64,000 bases of DNA from Epiperipatus broadwayi (taxonomy: Eukaryota > Onychophora > Udeonychophora > Euonychophora > Peripatidae). Made by a program: the position numbers and the translations under genes. Below, one piece after another: positions 11,246 to 23,231 of the stretch. Within the stretch, counting starts at the first letter, position 1. Each line of letters begins with the position of its first letter. The stretch covers positions 641,001-705,000 of the forward strand of contig JAQFVV010006221.1 in the NCBI GenBank assembly GCA_028023455.1, read 5' to 3'. Under the pieces are notes generated by a model. It was not told the DNA's origin and did no database searches. It saw nothing but the letters and a program-made list of their open reading frames with translations.

Positions 11246-11789
11246 CAAGACCTCTATCAGTTTCACATCATTCTTATGGCAGCCAGTTACTTCTGGTATG
11301 AAATACTAATATGATAATGGCTTGATACTATATAGCTAAAATTTTTATATCTGGTTATATAGGATATGCTGGAATTCTTCTGAAAGCATTTTCTCCTTTT
11401 ACTCTGTAATACCCTATAATTACGTAACCACATTATTTGTATCAATTGCATTAAGACACTATTGTCTTTATTATTTTTTGTTCACTACCAGCATTGAACA
11501 TTATAGCAATTACACAATGAGCTAATGCTTCAACATCACTGTTTTAACTACCTATCTGATATATTTTGAAATTTTTATTTTATTCTTATATTTTTTTTAA
11601 AGTGAGGTAATTTTTTGTTAAACAGTGTATGATAATAATAATTGCTTGGTTGTTATGAATTGCTTTCACTAAAGCTGTTGCTGAATTTTATTGACTGTGT
11701 AAGAAATATTTATAGTTGATGTATGTTTGTATGTAATATATTTGGTTATTTATTAAATTAAAAAAAAGTAAAACAAAATAGGAAACAAA

Positions 11790-12080
11790 TCGTTTAGAAT
11801 GCCCTCAGGCCAGATGTAGCGCCACATACTACGGGGAAACCACGGCCACTCTCCATAATACAGCTGCTCAGCATGTGGATACGTATAGAAGAGCAAAAGA
11901 GAATAATGATAATTTCTCAATATTTTTCGGGCATGAGAAGCAGACCGGTCATGTGTTTGAACCCTGTGGCCCCAAAATGGTGTGCTCCGGGGCCAGCAAT
12001 TGTGAAAGAAATATCGGGGAGGCGTATTTTGTTATCAATGACAACAACGTGATCAATAGACGCGACATGTGTTTTGCTAT
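11790..12080 (+). pseudogene. Penelope-like element GIY-YIG endonuclease fragment
   Basis: One plus-strand frame contains CSATYYGETTATLHN, then HVDTYRRAKE, SIFFGHEKQTGHVFEP and ERNIGEAYFVINDNNVINRRD. YYGETT, a downstream basic/His stretch, an HxxxxGHxF-type motif and the ExxI-type helix follow the order of GIY-YIG endonuclease domains at the C-terminus of Penelope-like retroelements. The segment is less AT-rich than its surroundings, which suggests a younger insertion or a different source. The reverse transcriptase part is absent. This lineage looks different from the two other Penelope types at 22250-23000 and 40111-43287. Confidence 0.7.
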
Positions 12081-12139
12081 TTCAAGAGAATGGACAAATT
12101 TATTTGCATACGCATTTGCATACATTATTATTTAGTAAT

Positions 12140-13120
12140 ATTACAGCAATGGTTTATAACCTATTTTGGCCATGAATATGGGGGAAAACCTCGAAAATAC
12201 TAGGCCTAGATTAATTTAATTGTTTTTGTTACTACTGACAGCTTCTTCTTCAACGTATTTAAAGTGCTTATATATACAATATTAAAAATAATAAAGTATG
12301 GGGTAAATTTAAAGAAAGAATGACTAATTAAAGTTATTAATATGGAGTAAATTGTCTGGGGGAAATGATTAATAGAGAAGGATTTTTGCAAGTACTATCA
12401 AAAGAAAAAGTATTTGGAACAAAGTATTTGGCCAAAACAATTCTAATGGGAAAATTGGAAATTAGCATATACTATATGGTAGGAAGAGAGGGGAATAAGT
12501 CTCCATAAGAAAGAAATGCATTTTTAAGAAGGCAAAAAAGATGAAATAGGGGTGACTTGAAATCTGGTGTTTTGTCTTAATTACTATAAAATGATTATAA
12601 TAAACTAAAGATCAGCTTTTCAAGTTAATACACATGCGCTTTATGAATCTTAATAATAAATGAATACTTTCACTTCCAACACAAGATAAAGTCTTTACGA
12701 AAGAATAGAATGAATCCACCTATTTTTTCAACCCAAACGCTTAAGTATGGGCAAATCTTAAGCACTGGAAATGAGAGCGTGACGATGAACCAATCACTTT
12801 AAATTACTTTTTAGTATATCTGAATGAATGACACCAGCGAAATTTCCTAGAATTTACGATACGTTATTTTTATTGAATATTTTTAAAATATTTAATAAAA
12901 GGTGAAGATGGAACTTTTACATTTAAAATCATTGTTAATAGCAGCACAATTAGTGGATCGGGCCATTAACTGAATGATATCATCACAGGTTATTAACAAT
13001 CATTGTGCTGTTATGTTCAAAATATGTATTTAGTATTCGCTTTTCTTCGAATAAAAATAAAATAATATTCACTATTCTTAAAATGCATCTTTTGAACACA
13101 AATTATCACAGATAATAAAT
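12140..13120. other. Intergenic stretch, nothing firm
   Basis: No recognisable coding region. A weak imperfect hairpin (a cagcacaatta-like arm near 12942 and its inverse near 13010) is the only structure noticed. Confidence 0.5.
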
Positions 13121-13121
13121 C

Positions 13122-13234
13122 TGTTTTTTTTGTTTTTTTTTAAGTATCATAGCATCGGCCGGGACGCGAACCCGCAACTCGGGCAACTGCCTGCAAGTGC
13201 AAGGCAGTCACGCTGACCTCTCGACCACCAATGC
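13122..13234 (-). mobile_element. tRNA-derived SINE
   Basis: The minus strand at 13234-13152 folds like a tRNA. GCAUUGG and CCGAUGC form a 7-bp acceptor stem. An A-box-like TGGTGGTCGAGAGGT and B-box-like GGGTTCGCGTCC provide a likely internal Pol III promoter. A short unit tail and an A-rich tract (T-rich on the plus strand, about 13122-13141) follow. It resembles tRNA-Gly(UCC) in the CTGCCTT anticodon-arm region but has extra bases, so it is a SINE rather than a functional tRNA. Confidence 0.8.
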
Positions 13235-13743
13235 AAGACAAAAATCTGTTTTTAAGACTGATTTACAAATTTTAAATTATTTTGTAGAATTTGCATTGTT
13301 TTTTTTTTTTTGTTCGTTTGTTTATCTCCGCTCACTAATTTTTTCATACAATCCTAAATATTTGTTTAAGATTTTATGTTGTAATGGTTAGTATATGCTG
13401 GAATTTGTTACTGGGAAGAACTTGAAAATTTTTTCAGGCAGCTGGAAATTTTTATGCAAGCTTAGAATTTTACTTTCAGATAATCATCCAGTTTTTAATA
13501 AGTCATTAGTTAGAGAATAAAACAAGGAAAGAAAATTACAAAAATCTTCCATCACCCAACATTTGACTATTTATTGTCTTGTGTTTTACTATTATTTTGT
13601 CCGTAGAAGAATCTGTTTAGGCTCTTTGTTTTCCTAGAGCTCTTGAGATAATAGAAATTATTCTGAAGATAAATTAAATTATTTGTGTGCTTGCATTTTT
13701 TACAGGGATAGAAACAATAAATTATATTTATTTATATTTTCAG

Positions 13744-13971
13744 ACTTTTAAACAACGTTTTAGAAAAATTATGGATTGTTCTCAAAATTCTGTTAATGAA
13801 GATACTTCGTATCTTACTGCAAAGCTTGATGAAATGGAAAGAGGGATTTTTCAGTCGAGTCAAGAAAGTCTCAAAGATATTCAAAGGTGGGAAAGTCAAG
13901 ATAAAGAAAAAATGTCTATGTCATCTATGGTATCATATCACCTTAAAAGAAAACGAGCAGAATCTGACTGA
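13744..13971 (+). CDS. Probable terminal exon of an unidentified host gene
   Basis: A pyrimidine-rich tract ending tttatattttcag (to 13743) makes a good splice acceptor. The frame from 13744 (TFKQRFRKIMDCSQNS...) runs 75 codons to a TGA at 13969-13971. It is rich in Glu, Ser and Lys, contains LDEMERGIFQSSQESLKD and ends in a basic KRKRAESD tail, which could be a nuclear localisation signal. Codons look maintained, with no internal stop, unlike the decayed transposon frames around it. An ATG at 13771 could also start a 66-codon ORF. I do not recognise the family. Upstream exons were not identified. Confidence 0.4.
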   Translation, partial: TFKQRFRKIMDCSQNSVNEDTSYLTAKLDEMERGIFQSSQESLKDIQRWESQDKEKMSMSSMVSYHLKRKRAESD

Positions 13972-14013
13972 TATTTAGATAACATTTTATGTACATAGAC
14001 ATAATTATAATGT

Positions 14014-14019
14014 AATAAA
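14014..14019 (+). terminator. Poly(A) signal AATAAA
   Basis: AATAAA lies 43 nt after the stop codon of the putative terminal exon and is followed by T-rich sequence, as expected for a 3' end. Confidence 0.45.
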
Positions 14020-14382
14020 CTTGTTTTTACTTATGGGTTTTGTTTTTGTTTTTTAAATTAAATCCTATCACAAACATTTTTTTATTTTTCATTTATCTGA
14101 TGTTAAATCCATTATTTATTTTATAGAATAGAAAATAAAGTTTTTTATTAATAAAATCTTATTTTCTTTTGTGTGAAGAATATGAATGTTGTTAGATTCC
14201 ATACATATATTCTCAAAATGTAACTTTGTCATAAAATTCATAATAAATTATATTTAATTCACAGGTGCACATTTATATAATATTTTATTTTCTTAAAAAT
14301 CATTAAATATAAATATATATATTATTGTAACATTTTGATTGCTTTCTATTTATATTGTATTAAACTACTTATATATATATAT

Positions 14383-14440
14383 TAAAACAGGCAAAACTCT
14401 CCATATAGTAATGGTGATCATGTGATGTTTAGTGATTTCA
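14383..14440. mobile_element. Family A repeat remnant, termini only
   Basis: Reads aaacaggcaaaactctccat followed almost at once by atggtgatcatgtgatgttt. These are the two inverted end pieces of family A joined with the interior missing, including the hammerhead. Confidence 0.6.
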
Positions 14441-14449
14441 TATATATAT

Positions 14450-15323
14450 ATCTGAAAATGAAAATAGAAATTAATTTTTTATAGTTCCAATAAATATATT
14501 CATTTAAATATACAATTGGAGACATATCTTTATGAAAGCATTTTAGAAAATTTTGTAGTTTAATTCAATAAAAAAATATATATTAACTATATAAATTGCA
14601 TTTGACATTAAATTTTATCTTATTGCCCTTTATTAATTTTTCAATTTATTATATTTTACTATCAATTTACATCCTGTTTTATATTTTTTTAATATTACAG
14701 TACTAATTTTTTTCTTTATCTATTTCTAAATATATTAATTTATTGATTGTATAAAAAAATTTGCAGTAATTGTCTTTTTATTATTAAAAAAGATAACATG
14801 AAAAGAGTAATATTAATTTTGTGATTTTTTTTTTACTTTAATTCTTCTCAAGATTTTCTATTTAATGGGTATTCAGGACTTACAGAAATTAATAAAGACT
14901 CTGTGCTTGATCATTTATGTATCATTCAATTTGTTAAAAAATATTGCAGTATAATTGTAAGAAAAAAGGATAAAAATATAATGAAGAATTGACTTTCCTT
15001 CCTAATTGCTAAAAAATATTATTAAAATAAACCCAATGGAGATTATTTTTTTAATTATGTTTGTAGGATCAATTGATGCAGTTTCTTGCTACATTAATTC
15101 AAATGATTCAAAGCAATAATCTAGTTAGCAGTATTGTTTTATGGCATACCTGAAATGCAAAAGTTTATTGAATGAGTAAAATTACAAGCTATTGAAAAAT
15201 GTAAAATTGAAGTTCTTTTCTATCTATACACAAGATTGTGTTTACTATTTTTTCAGTAAGTACTGATTCATCTACCCGAGAATATATGGACATGACATTC
15301 TTTGGCTTTACTTCACTATTTTT
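14450..15323. other. AT-rich stretch, nothing recognised
   Basis: Long runs of A and T with no coding frame or family match. Confidence 0.5.
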
Positions 15324-15334
15324 CAGTAATCTTT

Positions 15335-15425
15335 TTTTTTTTTCATATATCAAATGCGTTGACCGGTAAGCGAACCCAGACCAGCTGCTTGGAAGGCAGC
15401 TATGCTAACCACTAGGACACCTACA
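15335..15425 (-). mobile_element. tRNA-Gly-derived SINE with 11-bp duplication
   Basis: On the minus strand TCCTAGTGGTTAGCATAGC, CTGCCTTCCAAGCAG (anticodon arm with UCC) and GGGTTCGCTTACC match tRNA-Gly(UCC) closely, followed by an ATATGA(A)n tail. Direct repeats cagtaatcttt lie at 15324-15334 and 15426-15436. The 5' acceptor half is degraded, so it should not act as a tRNA. This copy shows the likely tRNA ancestor of the other SINEs. Confidence 0.85.
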
Positions 15426-15436
15426 CAGTAATCTTT

Positions 15437-15727
15437 GGCATTATATTTACATATTTAGATTCATTTTGTGATAAAAACTTCGTTTGATTTATTAGGTCAA
15501 AAAAAAAATTGAAGATGTCATTAGTCCACAGAACAGTCCGAAAGAAAAACTTTAAAATCATGGCTAGAGCTTTCAAGCGCTCTGATTACTCATTTCTTTG
15601 ATTTTGAATGTATCAATAATCTTGTAAACTTCCATTTTATTATTATTTATGATCCAGAAAACAACTGCATTATTTCTGTTGATTTAAATATTTATGATTA
15701 TTTTTATAAAATATGTACAAATTATTA
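15437..15727. other. Short gene-free gap between SINEs
   Basis: No feature recognised. Confidence 0.5.
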
Positions 15728-15741
15728 AAAAAGAAATATAT

Positions 15742-15852
15742 ATATTTTTTCATATGTCATAGCATCGGCCGGGATGCGAACCCACAACCATCTGCAACCA
15801 ACTACTTGCTTGCAAGGCTTCTGCGATGACCTCTCGCCTAATAACGCTTGAC
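15742..15852 (-). mobile_element. tRNA-derived SINE with 14-bp duplication
   Basis: Same family as 13122-13234. The minus strand ends with GGGTTCGCATCCCGG, CCGATGC, TATGACATATG and an A tail. It carries about 10 extra bases in the anticodon/variable region (a GCAAGTAGTTGGTTGC stretch). Direct repeats aaaaagaaatatat flank it at 15728-15741 and 15853-15866. Confidence 0.85.
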
Positions 15853-16479
15853 AAAAAGAAATATATTTATGTTTATAGTTGGAACTTTTTGAAATATGCT
15901 TCATTTTTAAAAATAGAAGTTAAGAAAATCAAAGTTATGATAAAAAAGAAACTCTTTGTTCTGAGCTATCAAGTGCTATTAAAGATGGTTGTACAGAATT
16001 TTTATGATAGTCTAATAATTATAAATGCAATTTTAGATTTTATGACTGGATTTCATCAGGTTATCATGACTTAACAAAAATTCATTCTTCTTTATAAATC
16101 AAATTCAGATAACAAAGATTTTGTTAATTTACTTTTAACAATTGTATTAAATAACCAGCCAGTAAATGAAAACTTCCATCATTCACATTACATGTTTTAC
16201 TTCATATTTTAAAAAAATTTATATTTACAAAATTCAGATATAATTTTTTTATTTTTTATAAACTTATATTTTTAATAAATTAAATCCAACTTATTGATTT
16301 CTTATATAGAATAAAGATTTAAATGTTAAAATCAAATGTTGAATATTGACAAAAAGTGTACCATGTATATTATATCGCATTCACTAAAACATAAATAATA
16401 GAAAAAACAAACAATTTGACTGAAAATTAAAATTACTAAACCAACTGATCTATATATATTTAATTTGAGATCTGGCAAA

Positions 16480-17830
16480 GCATCTCGACATCCCTTTTAG
16501 GTGAGAAAAAAAAAATGAAATTTTCATTTATTTATTTTTTTACATTTAAAATAATTGGTTAAAATATCTTTATACTTGTGATAAAGCTACGTTTGCTCTG
16601 TTATCTGTCAACTGTGGGCACTCAACTAAAATTATTTACTATGGTCTGTTTAATTTAAGTCTGGCCTTTTTTCTCTTTGCCAGTGGACCTCTATCTTGTG
16701 GTTTTTTTTAGATATTCTTAATTGAAGGCCTATTAGTACTATGCTCTAACTATCTATCTTGTTGAGCTTGGTCTTCCTCATTTTTATATTTTCCTAGCTT
16801 AGCCAGAGTTTGCTTTATTAAGCTATAAGGTATATTCAAGAAAGCCTTGATAATTCAAGAATAAACTGTTTTCTTGACTAAGCAAAACTGGACTTATAAT
16901 TAAATGCCCAAATCTGCAGCATTATTAGCCAACTTTCTAATAACACTTTTTTGCTTAACAATTTTATATTTTTTGTTACTGATGCTGTAGGCAATGATGT
17001 GTAAAAATATTTACAAACTTTTCTGGTTTGATCATCCCACAATCTTTGAGTTTTCCCAACCAGATAGCCTAGGGTTTCACTAAAATTATTTAATTTGATA
17101 TCATGCTCTTTAATTATATATATGTAGACAATAGTACAATTTTTTTTATGAAAATAGCTGATGAAATCAGTGCCCTGTATTCTTTATACATAATAAATTT
17201 TCTTTTTAGATATAACAGTTCACTATTCTCTTCTAAGTCAGCCTTTAACTCTTAATCCTGGTACAGATAGTACTTATCCTCATTATTTCTGTACTCTGAG
17301 TTTCATCAAAAGCTTCTTTTACCTGCTCTACTTCTAAAATATCTGTTATCTACACTTTCTATTTTTACCTCCTCTATATCATTTATAACCATGTCATTTT
17401 TTGGGATTTCACTGCTATCAATGTCACTTTTATCATCTTTGGTCCATATCTGCCCCATTTGATCTAATTCCCACTTCACTGCTTCCTGTATCTGTTTTCT
17501 TCTACGTTTTTTACTTCGTCTATTTCTTCTTCCATCCAATTTATTTTTATTTTCTGATTTTATGTCCTTTTTAATCGCACACATTTTCTTTCATGGACTA
17601 AATTTCCTGTCTTACTTCTTCCATACTTTGCCCTATTCCTTTCTCTAATGATATTTTACTAGTTTCTGTAACATACTGGCCTTACAATATCATCTCGCTG
17701 CTTTTGACATCAATTTTTCTCCATTGTTTGTTGACTTTGCATTATCATTTTTATTCACCTGTTGATTTTGCATTATCATTCTGACAAGCATCTCTGTGGG
17801 CTTGTCACTTTAAATAATGGAAAAGTAACC
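16480..17830 (-). pseudogene. Unidentified decayed ORF region
   Basis: The longest intact minus-strand frame (17584-17306, 92 codons) is very basic at first (RRNRRSKKRRRKQ), then acidic. A second piece about 17110-16930 reads LNNFSETLGYLVGKTQRLWDD in another frame. The region has stops between pieces, suggesting one decayed minus-strand gene, perhaps a transposon ORF1. I do not recognise a domain and assign no function. Confidence 0.3.
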
Positions 17831-18023
17831 CAAAACTTATCTATTTTCTAAAACTAACTACTTATTTTCTAAGCTAACTCAACTTCTTCTTTCAATAATT
17901 AATTTCTGCTTACTTATAAAGTCACTTTTATTTATTTTTAAAAATTGTTCTACTAGTAACAAATATTCATTAAATAAAGAACTTCCACTCCAATCAATCC
18001 TCAATTTTCACGCATATCACTAT

Positions 18024-19097
18024 ACACCTGGGTCTCTTTTTACGCAGACTTATTTAACACGATTTTGAAGTTACGCGATTCCTGTTTCACCGGAAGTCGA
18101 ACTCCGATAATGTGCTATTACTTTAAATAATAAATTTCGCGCACTTACCTTATATTGAAAGTAATAGCACATTATTGGAATTCGACTTTCATCTTAGTAA
18201 TTTCAATATTTTCAGTGCTTTATAATAGTAAGATTTTATGCAATATTGAAATTAAAATCATGATTTCCACATTTTATGTATACACACATTAAATTTTACA
18301 AGATTATAATGCAAATTTGTTCAAACATTGTGCGTGTTAATTTTGCATTTTAAATCACATTCTGTTTTTGCTTTTTAAAAAAGAACGTAATCAATTATTA
18401 ATCATTTAGTATCCACAAGTTTATTTTTAAAAGATCAGTAATAGCAGTGGGTACAATTAAATTTGACAATTAAAAATTAAAATCTGATTTTTAATTGTAA
18501 TTAACAATTTAAAAATTACTTACAACGACTTGAAATTAATGTGATGTGAAATTTGATTTTTAAACGGAATTGAAAATTAAAGACAAAAATAAGAATTTAA
18601 TTTTTTAGTTGTTAGTTTCATAAACAATTAATAAAATCATTATCTCAAAGATTAATTACTAATTATGTTGTCACCAGAAAACCATTGACACAACATAAAT
18701 GTGAAGCTGGTGCTAGTTGTTTGCAAACGAACATGTTTTTTGGCAAATAGCTATAATAATTAAAACGTGTATAAAAAAATGTAAATTACTGTATTGTAAA
18801 TTATGCATAAAAATATATTATTTTGAATAAAATTAAATATTATAGTTAAAAAAAGTTTGTCTTGTATCAATTTTTTTCAAATTTGAAATTTTTTATTAGT
18901 CATATTTTATTTCCTTATTTTTTTTTTGCGCGAATTTTAAAGTAATTTTACGTTGGTGCTTTGCTTTTACGTGAATTTTGAAAAATCACAGATCGCATCC
19001 CCCCTTTTTCAATGTAAGTTACGTCTATTTTTGCGCGATTTTGTTTGCGCGTGTTTTCTGAGGAACCTATCTATCGCGTAAAACGAGACTCAGGTGT
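18024..19097. mobile_element. DNA transposon-like element with 22-bp terminal inverted repeats
   Basis: The left end ACACCTGGGTCTC...TTTTACGC (18024-18045) and right end GCGTAAAACGAGACTCAGGTGT (19076-19097, seen on the plus strand) are inverted copies with two mismatches. Subterminal DNA is CpG-containing (acgcgatt, gcgcg) while the centre is AT-rich. No transposase frame is seen, so it is a non-autonomous element of about 1.07 kb. The flanks share at most a short CTA-like duplication, too weak to assign a superfamily. Confidence 0.7.
18098..18190. repeat. Inverted repeat inside the TIR element
   Basis: gtcgaactccgataatgtgc at the left and its inverse gcacattattggaattcgac at the right enclose about 30 bp, a potential hairpin with roughly 29-bp arms. 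Confidence 0.7.
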
Positions 19098-19384
19098 ACT
19101 AGTGTTGTACCAACTATTTTCATTTTCTCAATATACAAACTAGGCTAAACAATTTGTTAAGTATAAAAAAAATTAATTATTGAAATTAAAATATAAAAAA
19201 ACAATATAAAATTAATATTTATTATTTTTAAAGTTAATAAATTAACATGCAATGAAATAAATATAATCTAGAAATAAAATGTATTTACAAAAGAAAAACA
19301 AATAATTTACTAAATTATAATAATTAAAAAATAAATGATTTGGATTATTTAGGGACTATTCACATGATCATTATTTAAACTGTA

Positions 19385-19630
19385 AATATAAAAGAATAGA
19401 AACCAATTACATTGGTACTACTAAGAATAGATTAAGAGCAAAACAAAATTGACATTCTATACATAAATACTCAATACAAACAATACAAAGAAAGTATAAG
19501 ATTATTATAATTGAGAACAAAAGCTTTTAATGAAAATTAGTGAAGGAAATTTATATAGAAAAAGTTAAATCTTTAACAAATGTTATAATTAAAATTTTTA
19601 GACTAGATACAAAAATTAAGATTAATAACT
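19385..19630 (+). pseudogene. Penelope-like GIY-YIG endonuclease remnant
   Basis: A plus-strand frame reads NYIGTTKNRLRAKQN, then HSIHKYSIQT, matching NVSYVGTTKNTLRTRFKQH of the intact element at 40111-43287 in order and spacing. Stops follow shortly. It is an old relative of that element with only the endonuclease core left. Confidence 0.65.
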
Positions 19631-19639
19631 AATTAATGT

Positions 19640-21400
19640 AAATTGAAAGGTATTATAATAGAGAATACAAACATAATTAAGTATAAAATATTTTCAGTTT
19701 CTACGCATAATGTAAAAGAAGATAAAACAAGTAAAAAATATTACGCTGTTAATATTTTCATCAATGAAATTAACTATTAAGAGTATATCCTTAGGTAACA
19801 AATTTAGCTTTACTTGATATATCATTAAACATTGAAATCATTGTATGCTTTGATCTTTAATTACTATATGCAATAAACTTGGACTTAACTTTCATCTTAC
19901 TGTGATATGAACTTAAATGTGTATAACAATGAAACAAATCCTATATATGTTTATATTTTAACAGCTTTAAAAGAATCATAATGTATGTAGATCATCATGG
20001 TCCAAATGCTTTATTATAACCTTAATTTTAAAGTGCATTCTGAAGACAAAAAGGCCAAATCACATTTTTGTAACATCCAAAATGTTATGAAAATTTTAAA
20101 CGTGAAGCTTAAATAAAAATATCAAGCACCTTTATTTACATAAGCTAAAATAAAGTTTGGCTAGTATCCAGTCTATATTATATTTGTCCAGTAACTTGTC
20201 TTGTCAAAGCTCCATTTATACCATCCACAATTAACATATCGTCTATAACATTTTAGTAAATGACTAACTGACATATATGTATGTGTGACTATATTGTTTT
20301 TCGATCCATAATGCTTTTACATTAGTTAAATACATTTTAATTCATACTATTATTTTTGTTTTTTATCTAATATTTAACTAAGTTATTTTTATGCTGATAT
20401 AATTTCTGAAACCATTTAAGGTATTAAAATAATCCTATTTCTAAGATTTTATATACTTTATTGAATTTTTATAATTTAATTATCTATAATATATATATTT
20501 CTTTCATTTTTTTGTTTTTTAATTTAATGTTTACCTTTAATTGTACATTTCATTTTCCAATTCACAATACATTCCTATCTAATTGAAATAACAATTTGAT
20601 TCTCAGATTAGCAAGAAAGATTCCATTAATTAAATATTTTTCATAACTAAAATAAGAGAAAATAAGTTTTCCTATATGATCTTAACTACGAAAAGATTTT
20701 ATTCTTTTGTAAGTGTTCTAGAAAATAAATTATGTCATATAGTTTCACAAAAAATAAACTATTCCCTTATGATATATAAATAGATTAAACAATATGCACT
20801 TAACTGTTAATAATTCATAAACAAAGGCAGCAAATCACTCCCAGGTTTATATAATTATGAGTTTAATAACTCTTAAGTGTCATATACTCATAAACATCAG
20901 AGCTACTAAGAATAGGTGAATTCATTCTATTCTTGATTCTTTGTTCAACATTTAGAGCCTGGGGGATGGTGATTTACTCCCTTTGTTTATATATACATTG
21001 AGCTATGTTTTAAAAATTTAGGAATATCAGATACTTAAGAATTCCAAAAGCTGTAGTATGGAAAAAAATATATTCAGTTTACCAAAGATTGTATTATTTT
21101 TTTTTTACATTTTTTTAAAGGTAAAGGTAGTATATATTGATTGCAGCAGGCATAATTTTTTATTTTATGACTGCATTGTTTATAAATTGTTCTCCATGTT
21201 TTCTGGAGGCAAAACAATCAGACTTAGATTATGCCAATTTCATCATTCAACAATACTGATGATTATACTTTTATTGCAATACTTAAAATCTCTTGAAAAG
21301 ATCCATAATTGGAGAATCTTTTTCATTTAGCATGTCATTATTCATCCACAATTTGTAGAAGAGTTGAAATAAATGATTTGGTTGAATAATTTGAAATATA
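19640..21400. other. AT-rich stretch with one imperfect hairpin
   Basis: No gene recognised. Arms near 20823-20850 (acaaaggcagcaaatcactc) and 20965-20998 (gtgatttactccctttgttt) are inverted copies about 115 bp apart; origin unknown. The 90-codon frame near 21058 has no recognisable features. Confidence 0.5.
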
Positions 21401-21429
21401 TGGAGATTTGTATCACAAATTGCTATGTC

Positions 21430-21535
21430 TGGTCAGGCATTGGTGGTCGAGAGATCAGCGATGGCTGCTTTACAAGCAGTTGTCCCGGGTTAGCGGGTTC
21501 GCTTCCTGGCTGATGCTGTGACACGTGGAGAAAAA
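21430..21535 (+). mobile_element. tRNA-derived SINE with 12-bp duplication
   Basis: The tRNA-like body (21437-21516) pairs GCATTGG with CTGATGC. The A-box region is TGGTGGTCGAGAGATC and the B-box GGGTTCGCTTCC. A short tail ends in A7. Direct repeats aattgctatgtc at 21418-21429 and 21536-21547 mark insertion into an LTR-like fragment, whose sequence resumes after the SINE. Confidence 0.85.
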
Positions 21536-21665
21536 AATTGCTATGTCAACTCCTAATATTCTAATAAGAAAATCCCTACTTTCTAGGAGTAAGAATAACA
21601 AAGAGGACACAATAAACCAACTACTCACTATGCTTTATAATTCTAACAATATATATATATATATA
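21536..21665 (-). mobile_element. LTR fragment of a Ty3/gypsy element
   Basis: This stretch, with ggacacaataaacca and tatgctttataattctaaca, matches about 27371-27515, the right LTR of the gypsy element at 24.7-28.2 kb. It ends in an (AT)n run. The opposite side is missing, so it is a solo or partial LTR. Orientation is inferred from that copy. Confidence 0.6.
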
Positions 21666-22249
21666 TATATTGTAGCCTCCATGACGGAGTTTACATATAT
21701 GGCTTTTTGGTAAATGTGTATGCTTTTACATTATGTATTCTAAGATGTATAAAAGTCATGTGTATAAAATAAATTGTGAAGAAATTTAGAATAATAATTT
21801 TAAAAATGTATTAAAACTTTTTATTATAAGATAAAATTAACTATTAATAATACCAAGTTGCTGTGGAAATGAAAAAGAAAACTGATAGTCTGCTTTTAAA
21901 CAAAAGAGAGGGAATGCCTTTCTTCATTATACTACAAAAGATGGAAATCAAGAAAACATGTAGTTTCTAGGATAAAATCTTCAGAATGCCTCACCCTGAA
22001 ATGTCCAATAGTGTAGTTTATTATGGAACTATAAATAAAAGAATACCTTAGAAAGTAACTTCAATTCTACCAGTCTATTAATTGCTTTAAATATTACAAG
22101 CATAAAGCTAAACTAGTCAATATATAATTAAAATTATCCTAAATTCAATCCGACCAGCCAAAAAATAATAAAACATAACCAAAGATTTCACTACAAGCAG
22201 ACTTCTCAAGAGTAAAGAACTACAAAAACTACATCATATATATATATAA

Positions 22250-23000
22250 TATTAAACATTACCCACAAATCCATTTACTACCCATCCATCCTTAATATTA
22301 AAAGAACACTTAAATAAGTTAATTGCTTCAGAATAATAAATTTTCAATAACAAAGATTCTTTAATTCTTCTTTTGATTTCATTTCTCTCAAAGAAGACAA
22401 CCTTAGCTCCATCAAAATTAATAGTGTGGTCTATATCTTTTTTATGGACATATAAAGCAGAACTAAGATATCTATTTCTAACTCTACTTTTATGAACCTT
22501 TATTCTTTCATTTAAATTAGAACTATTCTGATCTATGTAGAACTTATTACAAAAAAAAAACAAGGATAAAATATATTACACCAGGAATAATTCTCCTATC
22601 AAAAATTTCCTTTGTATTTAATAAATTATTCGATGTAATACCCCTTTTTCAAGCAATTTTCTTATTTCCAAACAAATATTTATTCCTACCTACATCTTTA
22701 TAAGAAGGCAATTTAAATGGCAAAGAAATATAATCATATTTTTCTTTATTCTTTACATCCTTGCAAATATTACTATTAAATAAAATACTTTTAACAAATT
22801 TGTCAGAGTACCACTCAAATAATCTTTATAGAATTTATCTTTCTGAAACAAAGCTACACCAAAATATGTAATACTTGATATAAGGAAACTTGCTTCCTAA
22901 TTAGTGGTCAAAGAGAAATACTCTTCTATGACTAAATTTATAAATTTGTGTAATTTTGATACCTTCAGTCATAGGAAAAAAACTTTATGAGAATAAATTA
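22250..23000 (-). pseudogene. Penelope-like element, RT end plus GIY-YIG domain, decayed
   Basis: Minus-strand pieces: DYISLPFKLPSYKDVGRNKY (about 22740-22680, the linker after the reverse transcriptase), then RRIIPGVIYFI. The intact frame 22563-22252 has FYIDQNSSNLNERIKVHKSR, SSALYVHKKDIDHTINFDGA, ESLLLKIYYSEAINLF. The order Y-I-x-Q, arginine/His helix, SAL-x-x-H, H-x-I-x-F and ESLLI-INL matches GIY-YIG domains of Penelope/Poseidon-type elements. The upstream frame carries at least one stop and a frameshift. The core reverse transcriptase is absent. Confidence 0.7.
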
Positions 23001-23175
23001 TGATTGAAACAAACCATGAAAAATTTAAATATTAAAAAATGCAGACAAAATATGAGGATTCATATGTTCATGGCCTGTATTTAAATATCACAGAGGTAAA
23101 ACTCTCCATACAGTAATGTCACTCAGTGTAAGATAGAGTAATCAATGGATGCAGGAAGGTTTGTGCATAAAATCC

Positions 23176-23231
23176 ATATCCCCAGAATAGTTTCTAGCCT
23201 ATGGCTTTCAACAGCAAGGAGCCTTGGATCT
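23176..23231 (-). ncRNA. Hammerhead ribozyme motif, family A, mutated
   Basis: Core CUGUUGA (A6 lost), stem II GCC/GGC (paired), GAAA, CUAUUC, UGGGG. Compared with its dimer partner the stem II bases differ but still pair. The loss of A6 and the UUC triplet should block cleavage. Confidence 0.65.

Noticed and set aside
13152-13234. Functional tRNA gene
   Set aside because: The acceptor stem is good, but the anticodon/variable region has extra bases, and related copies have A tails and target duplications, so it is a SINE.
15335-15425. tRNA-Gly(UCC) gene
   Set aside because: The 5' acceptor strand is degraded, an A tail follows and an 11-bp duplication flanks it.
22252-22563. Independent small host gene
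   Set aside because: The frame matches a GIY-YIG domain order and upstream sequence continues the same element with stops.
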